From: Prostheceraeus crozeri
Lineage: Eukaryota > Platyhelminthes > Polycladida > Euryleptidae
Length of the DNA: 64,000 bases
NCBI GenBank assembly: GCA_907163375.1
Contig: CAJQUW010009190.1
Span: 38,371 to 102,370, forward strand
Direction of reading: 5' to 3'
Shown: piece by piece, positions 24,068 through 35,327 of the stretch
Layout: the number at the start of each line of letters is the position of its first letter
Position numbering within the stretch: the stretch's first letter is position 1
Notes under the pieces: model-generated
Told to the model about the DNA's origin: nothing
What the model saw: only the letters and a program-made list of their open reading frames with translations
Databases searched by the model: none
Made by a program: the position numbers and the translations under genes

Positions 24068-25008
24068 ATCTCTACACTTCATGATTAATAGTCTGGAGTC
24101 CAAGAAATTTAAGGATTGTGAGACGCAAGCAGTTAGAAATTTTGACAGAAGTGTGCATGTTCTATGTTTTCGCTCCATTTTATCACAACATTTGGGCTGA
24201 CCGCTTTCTTTCCACAACATCGATAATTTCTTCCACTTCACTATGTGATCAATTTTCTAGGAGCGATGAAGTCCATACGTTTCCTTTGGTGTCAGTTATC
24301 TATCTTCTCACTTATTTATGTGTAATTTTATATGTAATATGGTTTTCATCACTCCCAGAACTTCATCCTTCCTTACTTCATGTTTAAAAATTTGCTTTGT
24401 TCTGCTTTCTCGATTATATGTGCTCTTCGTTACTTTGTATATACTCATTGGTTGATATTCGCGATTTGCATCAATTAGAATACTTTCAATATTTCGTCCG
24501 TTTTTTGATATATTTCATCATACACGGGAATGGGATAGTAGCTTATTATTCACCGAGACTGGAACATTGCCAAGCACAATTAAAATCTGGCAATCATAGC
24601 ATAATTTGCGTGTTTTAATTATAAATGTGGAGGTGATTTACATAGGATTTATTATAACATTAATACTTTTTAACTTTGGGATTTTTTATATCTTTTCATA
24701 GAAGTATCTACACTTCAAGATTGATCGCTTTAATTACTATAAGAGCAGCACGCGGAATAAATTAATTGTCTGAAGTATAAGAAATTGAAGGATTAAGGCA
24801 GCTGCCGGTTCCATGTTTTTGTTGTACTTCATTGCTGCATCAGGGATGACCGCTTCTGCGACAGCCATGACTTATCCCACTTCACTATGTGATCAATTTT
24901 GGAGGAGTGAGAAAGTCTCCCACGTTTCCTATGGTGCTAAGTACTTTTTCACCTATTCATGTGCAATTGTATCTGAAGTATATTTTTCATCACTCTGAGA
25001 ACTTTCTT
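24068..25008. repeat. Diverged tandem duplication
   Basis: 24068-24375 and 24702-25008 are direct copies at roughly 70-75% identity by eye. Shared blocks include CCCACTTCACTATGTGATC/TTCCACTTCACTATGTG and TTTTCATCACTC at the same spacing. A faint third copy may start near 25080. Open frames over both copies have similar translations (SLCDQFSRSDEV and SLCDQFWRSEKV), but I see no evidence they are real exons. Confidence 0.6.
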
Positions 25009-25319
25009 TAAAATTCTCCCGCACGAATTAAGAATCTTGAAATCTTCACATCTTCTTGTGCTGATTACAATTGAAACATCTGAAACAACTTTATCCAGAC
25101 TATAGAGAGCAAACTAAAAGAAATCACATTAATTACCACAAAATCTTAAGCGCCCGATCCATGTTTTGTTTACTGTGTTTGTGTGACATGACCAAGACTT
25201 GACTTCATACATTTGTATTCTCACCCGCAAACAGACTTCACTTTCAACTTGTGTTGATGATGTAAACACCGCGATTCATTCCATTCCTACACAATGGCAT
25301 TCACACATTGCATACAGCC

Positions 25320-25502
25320 ATGATTTGGAGGAGTGCAATAAGCAACGAAAAAAGCTCGCCGTGCGATAACCAATCCACTAGTTGGTTGTCGCACGGGAGC
25401 TCTTGTTATCGTTCGCTGTGCGATAAGAAATATTATCGCCGCAACACAGAGAAAGTTTTCATGGTTCGCTCTGCGAGCCATGCCGCAGTGAAGGGGTTAA
25501 AG
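25320..25502. mobile_element. Isolated piggyBac-like end
   Basis: The sequence ends GCCGCAGTGAAGGGGTTAA, and inside it are inverted pairs such as CCGTGCGATAACCAA/TTGGTTGTCGCACGG and CGCTGTGCGATAA. TTAA plus a GTGAAGGGG end with subterminal palindromes matches the design seen at 10550-10707. No transposase adjoins it. Confidence 0.45.
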
Positions 25503-25509
25503 CGATAGT

Positions 25510-26440
25510 TGAATAAATTTACGACATAGAAGTATTTACAGCTGCATAATTTAAGCATAACAACAATGAGATCACAACAGATGTCAAAATTTGCTTGACA
25601 GTCGCTTAGAGGTCCTCGATATAGAGTTCAGGTCCACTAATAATGCCGGCACATGAAGCACTCTAATTCCAAATTCTTCTAAACTGCTCAATCATTCCTT
25701 GCCGACATGGAAAGGCGCATTATCTTGTTCAAGCAGCCCTTGACTTCAGGTCAAACGACTCAAATACTTGTGGAACTACTCTATATTCTGTCATTTTCTC
25801 AATGTATCCATCGACCAGGCCCAGAAAGCAATTTGATCAAAATGTGAGCAGTTCACATCGGAGAAAACATAAAGGATGGGTGCGAGTAGGCCAAACGACA
25901 TGAGACCTTGACATATAATTGGAGAAGTGTGCTTTGGAAAAATGAGAAAACTTACAAACTTGATATCTTAGCAATTCACAATTTTAAATGTGATGTACAG
26001 GTATCATTCTGCATATTTTCGATTTTCTGTTGTTTTCTTTAGTATTTTCCAATTAAATAGTATGATATTTTCATTGTTGTGCTTTTTCGAGAGTGCTTAT
26101 TTCTGAGAGTTATTGTACATGTACATGCTGATTTTTGCTGTAGACTTCATGACTTTGATCTATCGCAGGACACTGTTATATCTTGACTTGTCACGAGTGT
26201 GTGGGATATCTCTGTTGCGTCATAGAAAGCTGACTCGTCATCCTCCGACCACTGATAGCTGACAATGGATTTCTTTTGATTGATGCTGAAATGAAGTTGA
26301 CAAGTTTCAGTCGCATATCATTGTCCGCGGTGAGATGTCTATGTTGCGTCATGGCTAGTTGACTCGCCATCGAAAACCTCCTTCACATGCCGATAATTGA
26401 AAGGCAAAGCCTTTGAGTGATGCTGGAAAGAAGATTATAC
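25510..26440. other. Intergenic, no recognisable feature
   Basis: No gene seen. It contains two similar stretches near 26214-26240 and 26335-26370 (TCTCTGTTGCGTCAT.G.AAGCTGACTCG versus TCTATGTTGCGTCATGGCTAGTTGACTCGCC), a small local duplication downstream of the receptor gene. Confidence 0.5.
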
Positions 26441-26447
26441 ATGTATT

Positions 26448-26453
26448 TTTATT
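26448..26453 (-). terminator. Candidate poly(A) signal of the Toll-like receptor
   Basis: AATAAA on the minus strand, about 93 bases after the stop codon of the receptor. Its position fits a short 3' UTR. Confidence 0.4.
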
Positions 26454-26545
26454 AGAATTATTGTCATCGGTTTAATACAGTAGGCCATGCAGCTCATGAT
26501 GGTGGGCTCGTAATGGACTTCTTGATCACAGTAATACAAACTGAA

Positions 26546-29500
26546 TCAATTAGCTGCATTGATAAGTTGCTGATTTTCGTCGGAAATATTCAAATTTTCA
26601 TCATTGTGCGGAGGTGGAAAACTTATCAACAATTTTGCCCAGAAACGTCGTTCATGCCATTTCAAAATCTGCAGTCGATGAGGATTATCAGAGATAATGT
26701 GCCATTTCTCACTTTTGCAAACTTGGTCAGTCAATGTGACAATTACGATATCGTTTGGTATCCGACTCTTTGGTCGACTGAATTCATACAAGATGATACA
26801 GAGAGCTTCGTAATAATAATCGTCCTGTAGTAAATCATTAGATGCAATCACGACACAAACTTGTACCTTTCTTAAGAGTTCAAGAATGCTTCTTAAGCGA
26901 GCAGCTCCTGGCAGGTGATGAAACAGACTAATAGTAGATATATTTCGACGTGTTGTACCACGCAAATGGTCTCGTATTTCATCATATTTACCAGATTGAG
27001 TATCTGTAAAGAGGAACTCAACATCATATTCATTTTTGTGCTGTGTCCGTAACCGAAAAATTGAGCGAGCTATTGACCATGTCAATTTGCTATCCAAGTG
27101 GATGTACACACGTTTGGCAAAATTGGTGAAGAACAATGCAGAAATGATTAACACTATCGAAACCGGAACAACGGTCATCGTTATTTGAATTGAGCGTCTG
27201 TGGTAAAAGTTTCTTTTCTTGAATGCGGCAAAAGAATGGCAAGCATTTTTCAGGGTCATTTCGGTTAAAGGGATAACGTCTTTTCCTCCTGTCACCACTC
27301 TCATATCCTCCTCAACCCGGCAGGTATTGGGTAACAATGCATTAATGTGCTTGCTCCAATGAATGAAGGGTAATACAGTTTTGCAGTCACAAACTATTGG
27401 ATTTTCTCTCAAATTCAGAATTGCCAAGGTGCTTACTAAACGGAATGATTTGAATGTTGGCTTAAAGATCAGATTATCCTTTAGTTTCAGGTTATGCAAA
27501 TTATGCAAACCCTCAAATACTCCCGGTTCTATGTAAGATATCAAGTTTTGTTCAAGCTTCAGCATGGTCATCTTCGGCATTGTTTTGAAAATACCATTTT
27601 GCAAGTAACGAATCTGATTATTTTGAAGACGTAATTGTGTCACATTTTGAAGACAATCATTAAAAGGAGAGCCTGCGATGTAACCTAAATTGTTGCCAGT
27701 AATTTGAATCCGAGTAGCCCGAACATTAATATATGGAATCTCATGGAGGTCCAGATCCTCACAATACACAATGACTCTTCCAAATGCTTCAGTAAATATG
27801 CAATAGCATCGAGGTGGACAATAAGAGATATGATTGTCACATTTCATTTTCTCAATCAAAGCATTATTTGATGGACTTTTGACAAGGCAAAAAAAATCTT
27901 GAATTCTATTATGCTTGCCATAAATAGATGTCTCACCGAAGACTGACTGACATTTCTGACTCTTGTAAAGTCGAAGACTGGGTTGGTGATAAATTGTTTT
28001 CTTCTGTACATATAAAAATATAAAGGCCGATGAGCAATCACAAATAACAGTCTCGGGAATGTTAAATAGCCTTATCACTACTCGTGCATTATCCGACAAA
28101 CGTGGACTTGTAGCAAACATCTGAACGTCTATAATAACGATGGGGTTGTTGCTTAGATCAATAGTTTTGATGCCAGTAAAATACCGTATTGTCCCCGACT
28201 TCAGATATTCCAGCTGATTGTGCGACAGATCAAGATGCTCAACAAATTTACCAAATCCGTTATCGTCCAATGAAATAATAGATATTTGATTGTAAGAATA
28301 ATTAGCTGTGTAAACTCTGAATTTGAAGGCAAAGGGTTTTGCTTCGTGGAGATAATTGAAGCTGATGTCCAGTAAATCTAAACTGACTGAATGATGAAAG
28401 CAGGATGAGCTGATGTCCGTAAGTGAATTGTTTGAGAAATCTACAGTCCTCACACCGTGGAATTGCTTGAGAAAGTCGTCAGACAGTTGTTGAAGATTGT
28501 TGCCACTTAGATTAAGAGTTCTCAGTAAATATCGATCACATGTTAACAATTGAAAAGTAAGGAAAGAGCTTATATAATTTCCTTGAAGCTGAATATCCAC
28601 AACACTGCTGTGACCAAATAGAACTAGTGGCATCTTTTTGAGATGATTATCCGTCATCTTGATGTTACTCAGTTGAGTCCTTGAGTAGAGAAGACAGATT
28701 TGGGATATTTCAGATTTATTGACATCGTTGTCCAGATCATTGAGTATATCCACCAATAAATGTTGGGTAAGTCTGGTTTGATTATGCCAACCCTGAAATG
28801 AAATTAAAAAAATGATAGAATTAAGGACAAAAGTTAAAAATTCTGCAATCTACTTGCGGGTAAATGCATTTTATACAACAATATTTTGGACAATTTTTGT
28901 TCTCAACTTTGCATCTACGTTTTCTTTGAAACTTGCATGTTTAGACAATTTTTCATGCTGAACTCAAAAATCATAACATCGAATGAAAATTGGTTCTGAG
29001 GTAAGGATTTAACATACAAAAGACAAGTTTTCTGACAAACGTTGTTATATAAAATGGATTTACCCCTACATTTGTTGATCGAGTAATCACACAAGCGTGT
29101 GCAGACTGCCCTAAATATTTGCGCTTATTTAAAGGTAATGATGCAGAAGAGAAGCTGGCCAATTCATACGTCACTCAAACAAATCTGAAATTAACGAATA
29201 AATTCCCATTCAGATTAGATCAACTTTAAAATCATGAACTAAAATGACCCCGTGCAGTGTCCCAAATTTACTACATTCCGCATTGCCTCGTCAAACACAT
29301 TTCATATTGTTGCAGTATAATGAAATTCAAAAGACATTATCTACACTATCCTAACTAATGTAGTCATTTGCAATTTTAGCATGCAGTTTGTTCCATGTGG
29401 TGCATGTCATCATACAGAATCCTATAAGAAATGAATATCATTTATATTTGATGGGGTTAGCCAGCAAAGTCAATGTCCCAAGAGTGGTATCATAAATATG

Positions 29501-30689
29501 TACATAGGGCTGTCTGAATGTGATTATTTGCCAAAATCTCCGATTTGATCATTTGCTTGGAAGTTAACATTGTAGCGACATAGTTAGTAATTTCTATGGT
29601 AAAAATTGCCATGTAACGTACTGGATAGGAACATAGATATTGAATAATTTTAATTTCTCCTGTTATTCAAAATTTGGTTCGATTGTAAAATATGTGTTAG
29701 TATCAACTTATATGATCGAGATTGATCTTTCTTCCACTAATATTTTGCGATTGCAGCAATTTTACTATTTGATTGCAATAGAAATGCATAGTGTCATACT
29801 CGTATATTTAATATTTGAACATATCAAAAAGATGCCTCAATATAATCACTATGCATTTATTTTCATGTCCGCATGCTTTTGACCTTACCTGAAATCGCCG
29901 ACTTAATTTGTTTACGAACATAAGTGTCTCATTGCTGAAACTATCTTGCATTTCAGAAATACGCTGCGGGAACTGGAATACTAGATATTGACGAAGAGCT
30001 TCAAATGCTGTAGAGATAATTTCATCTCCGGTCGTCTTCAGAGGATTCTCGATAAGTTCAATATCTTGCATTCTTTCATTGAAGAACAACAGAACAAGAT
30101 CAATTGGAAGTAAAGAGGTTATTTTGCCTTTCTGCAGACTTAAGCCTTGAATCAGAGGACAGTGAAAGAGAACATTAGACGGGATGTGCATCAGTTCACC
30201 TCCATGAATTTTCAGTTGTTTTAATTGACAATCTTTCTTTATGTTCTCCTGCGTTTTGACGATGAGATCAAAGAAGAACGCAAGATCACTTGTGCCGATT
30301 TCTGCCGTCCAATCGAAGTTAACTTTCCATGACCATTTAACCAGAGAGGTATTTGGAAGAACTCTTGCGATTATTGGACAATCTTTTATGGAAAGACGAT
30401 AAAGACTCAGCTGTTCAGATACCAAATTGTCCAAATCAATTGATTCGCATTTTCTACTTGGATTGCAGGATAATTCTAAAGATTTGATACCCATCCATGG
30501 GAGATGCGAACATTCATCATAATCAGTGAGATTTACGTTTGAAGCAATCAAATAACAGACAGCATGATCAGCAATCGATTTGCACAAGCATTTAGAGGGA
30601 ATGAGACAGTGCGAGCGGATCCATGGCATGGAGGAATGAGTTTCAAGGATCAGCATCGATAGAACCGCAGTCAGTAAAAACGACATCAT
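26546..30689 (-). CDS. Toll-like receptor, two coding exons
   Basis: Exon 1 is 30689-29889 and exon 2 is 28792-26546. The donor reads TTTCAG|GTAAGG and the acceptor TTTCATTTCAG|GGTTGG; phase 0 joins cleanly to give about 1015 aa. It starts with MMSFLLTAVLSMLILETHSS (signal peptide) and then a Cys-rich N-cap (CLIPSKCLCK). Leucine-rich repeats include LRTLNLSGNNLQQL, VEHLDLSHNQLEYL and IKTIDLSNNPIVII. There is a first C-terminal cap (about 517-569), a second N-cap with PPRCYCIF (about 590), more repeats, and a second cap with CDCKTVLPF (about 734-785). This is the multiple-cysteine-cluster (Drosophila Toll-like) layout. A transmembrane helix (about 804-825) and a TIR domain (about 854-994) follow. 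In the TIR, box 1 reads YDVEFLFTD, box 2 keeps Pro-Gly but with HHLPGA in place of the usual Arg-Asp, and box 3 keeps FW. No frame break is seen in either exon. Expected role: plasma- or endosomal-membrane pattern or ligand receptor. Confidence 0.9.
28793..29888 (-). other. Intron of the Toll-like receptor gene
   Basis: 1096 bases with GTAAGG at the 5' end and a pyrimidine-rich TTTTTTTAATTTCATTTCAG at the 3' end. It contains no recognisable repeat or gene; the frames inside (28971-29174, 29640-29882) are chance. Confidence 0.85.
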
Positions 30690-31520
30690 TCTGTAAGTGA
30701 ATACTTGAACACAAACGCTTGCACATATATCTTGCTCATGAAGTAAACATCCGATGTTAGTTGCGTGTGATATCTTATCTCATGAGCGACATGTAGGATA
30801 ACCATTTCAAGTACAGTAGACCTATTACGCAACATACCACGTATACATTTTAGATACTAAATATTCATCCACGCTTAACCCTAATTCTGTGCAGACCGCT
30901 ACAAATGCATGAACAAGATAAAATGGATCTGTTATACCTTCTGTGATGGAAAATATTATGATCTTCCACTACTTTCTCTTCATTCTGGGGCGACCGCATA
31001 GAAGCACTGTTAGGCTGGCAAATCTCTAACAGCATCACTAACCCATTAGGGGTGTGCACAGAAGGACTGTTGGTCATATTGGTTAGCGATCGCTACGTTT
31101 GTGATTGCCTATCTGTGACCGGTTTCTGTATGCATTAAGAGGTGATACTTCTATTCTCCCACCCCCACATTTTTCAAGTTCGCAATTGGATTTAGAATAG
31201 ACTTGATCTGTCACTGAGCGAAACTACAACACGACTGAGAAGTCTTACGTGAACCCTGGGATGAAGGATTGGTCCCTTGGGTACTCAGTTAGATGACAAG
31301 GTACAGCTGTGATCATTAACTTCGTTTGATTGTTGTCTACAGATAAATGACGAGGAGTTGTCTAATTCTGAGGCTGTTACAAGTCAGATAAAAGGTATTG
31401 TATTTCACTCTCGATGGCTTTGGAGGTCATAGTAATGATTGAAATGAGTTCTCTCCATTATCTGTGACTAACAGCGATCAAGAATTGCAATATTCATAGA
31501 CTTTTCAAGAGTTACATGCA
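30690..31520. other. Upstream region of the Toll-like receptor
   Basis: Immediately before the start codon the minus strand reads TTCACTTACAG|AATGATG. This fits a splice acceptor one base before the ATG, so a 5' UTR exon may lie upstream. No TATA box or other promoter element is clear. Confidence 0.4.
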
Positions 31521-31523
31521 ATA

Positions 31524-31630
31524 GCATTGTATCATGAATTTTGCGGGCAGAAATATCAGACAGTCTCGGCTGCTAACGCAGCCTCGTCTATGTCTGATAT
31601 TACTGCCCTAAAAATCCATGATATAATGCT
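31524..31630. repeat. 107-bp near-perfect foldback
   Basis: The arms GCATTGTATCATGAATTTTG...GCAGAAATATCAGACA and TGTCTGATATTACTGC...CATGATATAATGC are reverse complements with few mismatches, around a 26-base loop containing GCTGCTAACGCAGC, itself a small hairpin. It is probably a tiny MITE. Confidence 0.75.
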
Positions 31631-31639
31631 ACATTCTAT

Positions 31640-33100
31640 GGCCTCTGGAAGATGATAAAATATAGATTTCTACGATTTTCTTCCCTGACAAAGACCATAG
31701 AATTCATATATATCTATTGAATCTTTTAGAGATAGAATCATCGTATCTCTATGTCACTATGCGCCTATCTATTGAAATCCTATATATCTATTGAAATATT
31801 ATCCTGAATGCCCTAGACGTCAGGATAAATTTTTCTGACGGCTGGCGACTGGAAAAACATAGCACGAGGTTAGAAGATAAGAGGAGTTTTACACTCTCAA
31901 CGCTATGCGACGTTAATGAGACTGCCCGTAGAAGCAAGAGAAGATCGTTGACGATGCAACACTTCCGGGTGTCCCAACAGAAATGTGTGGGGGGGGGAGA
32001 GAATAGAAGTGCCCAAAAGGTTACTAGTGTTGAGTGCCTTGCATATTGAATTCATCACAGAATTAGACAGGTGGTCTCTCCTTCCTTCCGTTTGACTAGA
32101 AGGGAAGCATTGGAACATGTAGCGTAAATGAAATGGCACAATCTCCTGACTAAATACCATAACAATCGAACAATGAGCAGCCAGTTCAACATTAGACACG
32201 TCAAATTGTGCAAAGTTTCAGTGACTGTTATCAACCGGATCACACAGCAAAGAGACATAGTCGATGCCAAGTTCTGCAGAGAAGTTTGTGAACGTTTTTT
32301 CATGCGCCTGCTAATTTTTTAAAATGATCGGAAGGCCCAACATTATCGAGAAAACTTTTGCGCAATGATCTGAATTCTTCGAATCTGAAAGAGTCGTGGC
32401 GATCGGAGCATTTTGAAGGAATTCAGAGCAATCCGCAAGCGACGCACGTCAATTATTCCTATCTCTGTAAGGTATTAAAAATTTCATTTGCGCACTTATT
32501 AAGTTCCTGCATGTGCCATCTGTTTGAATCAGTTTGCACTTCTAACAAAGTGCAAAACATTGATTAAACAATCTAATTCTGTGGAATTCATTGCAGATGA
32601 CGTTCGCTTCATCATCCGACTGATCCGAGATAAGAAGTCGTGCTGCTTTCAGCATTGAAGCAGGAGATTGATGACTTACCGAAAGCGCGTGCGCTTGCCT
32701 ACGCATGCTTTCGTGACCACTACATGGTAAAAGATAGATGACTAGCTCTTATTATGCGCTGCATGGCAATTACAATGGCACTCAATGTGATCTGCAATGT
32801 GGCTGCTGACATAACAGGCACGCGTGAATTAGGAAACTCGCTGTCTCAGATAATATATTATTCATAAATCTATACTTTCATGCCGGCATTCTATTTGAGT
32901 TTCTATTAGAGAGCTTCTTTATCATCAGTAGCACACAGATGAAATACGTAAACAGTCAGCACAGAAACAAATTATCATCACCTTTGGTGTCATATACTGA
33001 CTATGATCGCTGGTCATGGTTGGCCACAATCGTCGTTGTAAACAAAGCGGAAAGTCGTGTTTCTATGGCCATTGTGACACACTTTGGACTGTTTCACACC
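31640..33100. other. No recognisable gene
   Basis: It contains a direct echo of TATATATCTATTGAAT at about 31710 and 31780, a G9 tract near 31988, and overlapping minus frames (31903-32303) with no similarity I recognise. Confidence 0.4.
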
Positions 33101-33122
33101 TGCGACTTTTTGCAGCACGGAA

Positions 33123-34110
33123 GTCGCGCGGTTATTTGTTTACCATTGCAGCCTGGAGCCTTTCACACCTGTCGCGCGTTTTCATTTTGCCACGAGAAAA
33201 TCGCGTGATTTTGGTTTTTGCTCCACAAATGATCTTTAACATCTCAAATTGAGAACATTTCTAAGTACAGCATGATGTGGCGATTAAAACGCATTGAGAA
33301 TTGCCAATTTTCGCTAAGTAGAACCGATTCTATCTGGAATAATATCTTTTATTTCCAAAGTGTTGATGTTCTCGAACTTCGTGTCAATCAATCAATACTG
33401 TAGACAATGCGCGTGTAAAAGATAATGACTCACGTCAGTCATTGTCACCAATTTAGATTTTGACCTCGTTCTCAGCCGTCAGGGGTCAGATGTTGGTGAT
33501 CCACACACCAAACTGATCCCCGGAGCATGAAGAAGTTGATGGAAATTTGATGATGGAATGAAGAAGTTTGGAGAGAAATTCTTGCCTTCGCCATCCCCTT
33601 TCCTGGGAGCAATATCCAGCAGAGACAATTGAGAAGCGATGTCCATGGAAGACAATAGCATAGTCGCGCGGATGTCAGGGTAGCATTATAGCCTATGGAG
33701 CCTTTCACACATGTCGCGCGTTTTAAAAGCGGCTAAATTGTCTCAAGAATTCTTCTGGAAATCGCGCGATTTTGAGGCAATTTTGAGTTTTGACCGACTA
33801 ACACAGCGTCAATCTGAGAACATTTCTGAGTACAGTATGTTACGGTATTTGAAACGCATTCCGAATTGCTAAATTTCGTTCAGTAGAACCGATTCTATCA
33901 CAAATAAAACATTTATAGTTCGAAAGTGTTGAGATTATTGACCTTCGCATACGTCAAACAGTAGTGCCTTCCATGGGCGTTCAGTCGACGATGACTGAAT
34001 GCAGTCCATGTCACCAATTTACATTTCGACTTCGTTCTCAGCCGTCAGTGCTCGGTTTTTGGTGATTCACGCACCAAAATGATCCCCAGAAAATGAAGAA
34101 GTAGATGACT
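33123..34110 (+). repeat. Tandem direct duplication, about 540-bp period
   Basis: 33123-33560 and 33663-34105 are direct copies. Each starts with GTCGCGCGG, contains GGAGCCTTTCACAC.TGTCGCGCG, GAACATTTCT.AGTACAG and GTAGAACCGATTCTATC, and ends with CGTTCTCAGCCGTCAG followed by a CATGAAGAAG-like stretch. CACACCTGTCGCGCG resembles termini of Harbinger-type elements. The region is non-coding. Confidence 0.75.
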
Positions 34111-34183
34111 CTTATGGCTTCCACCATGGAAAGAATTGTCTTCATGACATGCAAGACTCCCAGAGGGCCTTGCTCATCAGAGT

Positions 34184-34270
34184 TTCGACCTCGACCTCGA
34201 CCTCGCGTCCTCGATAGCTTTTTCCCGACCTCGACCTCGACATGAAACATATCGAGGTCGAGGTCGGTCG
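34184..34270. repeat. CTCGAC microsatellite, first array
   Basis: Interrupted (GACCTC)n with an inverted GAGGTCGAGGTCGG segment at its right end, so the array folds on itself. A related array lies at 34709-34740. Confidence 0.85.
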
Positions 34271-34399
34271 GTTGCTGAAACTTATGTAATGAAAATTTCC
34301 CTTAGGGAAACTACCTGTATGTGATAGGATGTTCGGGGCAATCATTCTTTCAGATTGTCATCAACTCATCATTCGAGATTTTTATTATCTTATGTCCTC

Positions 34400-34661
34400 A
34401 TTCACTTTTGTGATTGTGATTCGTGATGGCGCCAAAGCGACCGAGATTAAGTACCGTATACGATTTTTTGTTGAGACTGAAGACTGTTTTAAATGCACAA
34501 TAATAATCGACGGGGACCAGCGATGTGACTGTGCCATCTCTAAAGGATCATTTAACGCCTGCAGCACATTAAAAAAGCATGTGAAGAGGGTTCATCCCGA
34601 TGTATCCTTTGAAGAAATCCAAAACCCATCGGAATCTTTCAAAGGACCACTGGACAGGTAG
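34400..34661 (+). pseudogene. BED-type zinc-finger exon (transposase-derived)
   Basis: The plus frame reads IRFFVETEDCFKCTIIIDG and then STLKKHVKRVHPDV. The Cys-x2-Cys and the His pair in LKKHVKRVH match a BED finger, typical of hAT transposase N-termini. The start MAPKRPRL at 34427 lies in another frame, so a frameshift is likely. It ends in GGACAG|GTAGGC, a possible splice donor. The rest of a transposase is absent. It lies between two CTCGAC arrays. Confidence 0.5.
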
Positions 34662-34708
34662 GCAGCCACAAATTTATTTACTTTATTCTTTATTAATACC
34701 AGAATTTC

Positions 34709-34756
34709 AACCTCGACCGGACCTCGACCTCGACCTCGATAGAAATTTCTATCGAG
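34709..34756. repeat. CTCGAC array with hairpin
   Basis: Several CCTCGA units followed by the perfect palindrome TCGATAGAAATTTCTATCGA (34737-34756). With the array at 34184-34270 it brackets the BED-finger exon. Confidence 0.8.
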
Positions 34757-34861
34757 CTCGAAACTCTGTTGCTCATGCACAATGCCTTATTGATTGACTA
34801 GACTGGAACACTTGCAGAAGCAGCGGATATTGACAATAGATGCAATCATAGAAATAGATTG

Positions 34862-35100
34862 TTTATCTGAAGTTGACTAGAATGGAAATTGACTCAAGGT
34901 CGCGGCACAGCCGGGGGAACTAAGTTGGGGCATGAACCACCAATGAAAAGCTTCGATTTACACATGTGACTGATTCTAACCCAATCATACAGACGTTGGC
35001 AGGTGCATCTAAGTGAAAATGCGTGCGATTTATGTGCCGTTATTGTACATTTCATGAAGCTTAATTTCCATTCTAGAGGTTTTATTGTTGTCAATTTCTA
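34862..35100 (-). repeat. Dispersed repeat, copy 2
   Basis: Reverse complement of 16868-17115. The match runs from about TTTATCTGAAGTT through GGTTTTATTGTTGTCAATTTCT. The two copies are 18 kb apart. Confidence 0.75.
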
Positions 35101-35304
35101 TGGATGCAATGGATTGTGAAAGTGGTCATTTTCTTATGGATATTATGAAAGTAGTCGCTTCGTGAAAATTTGTTGATTAGTTCATGAATAATTGACGCAA
35201 TCGACCACTTTTATCGATGAACTAAATGAATAGGCTGTTGAGATTTCTATGTCTATATCAAATGAGCTTACAGGTTACACAGAGCAGATGGCGAGAGAAA
35301 ATTG

Positions 35305-35327
35305 NNNNNNNNNNNNNNNNNNNNNNN
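35305..35327. other. Assembly gap (23 Ns)
   Basis: Run of 23 N inside the Tc1 transposase. True gap length is unknown. Sequence left of it (35100-35304) does not look like the missing transposase end, so the 3' part of the element may have been lost in assembly. Confidence 0.95.
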
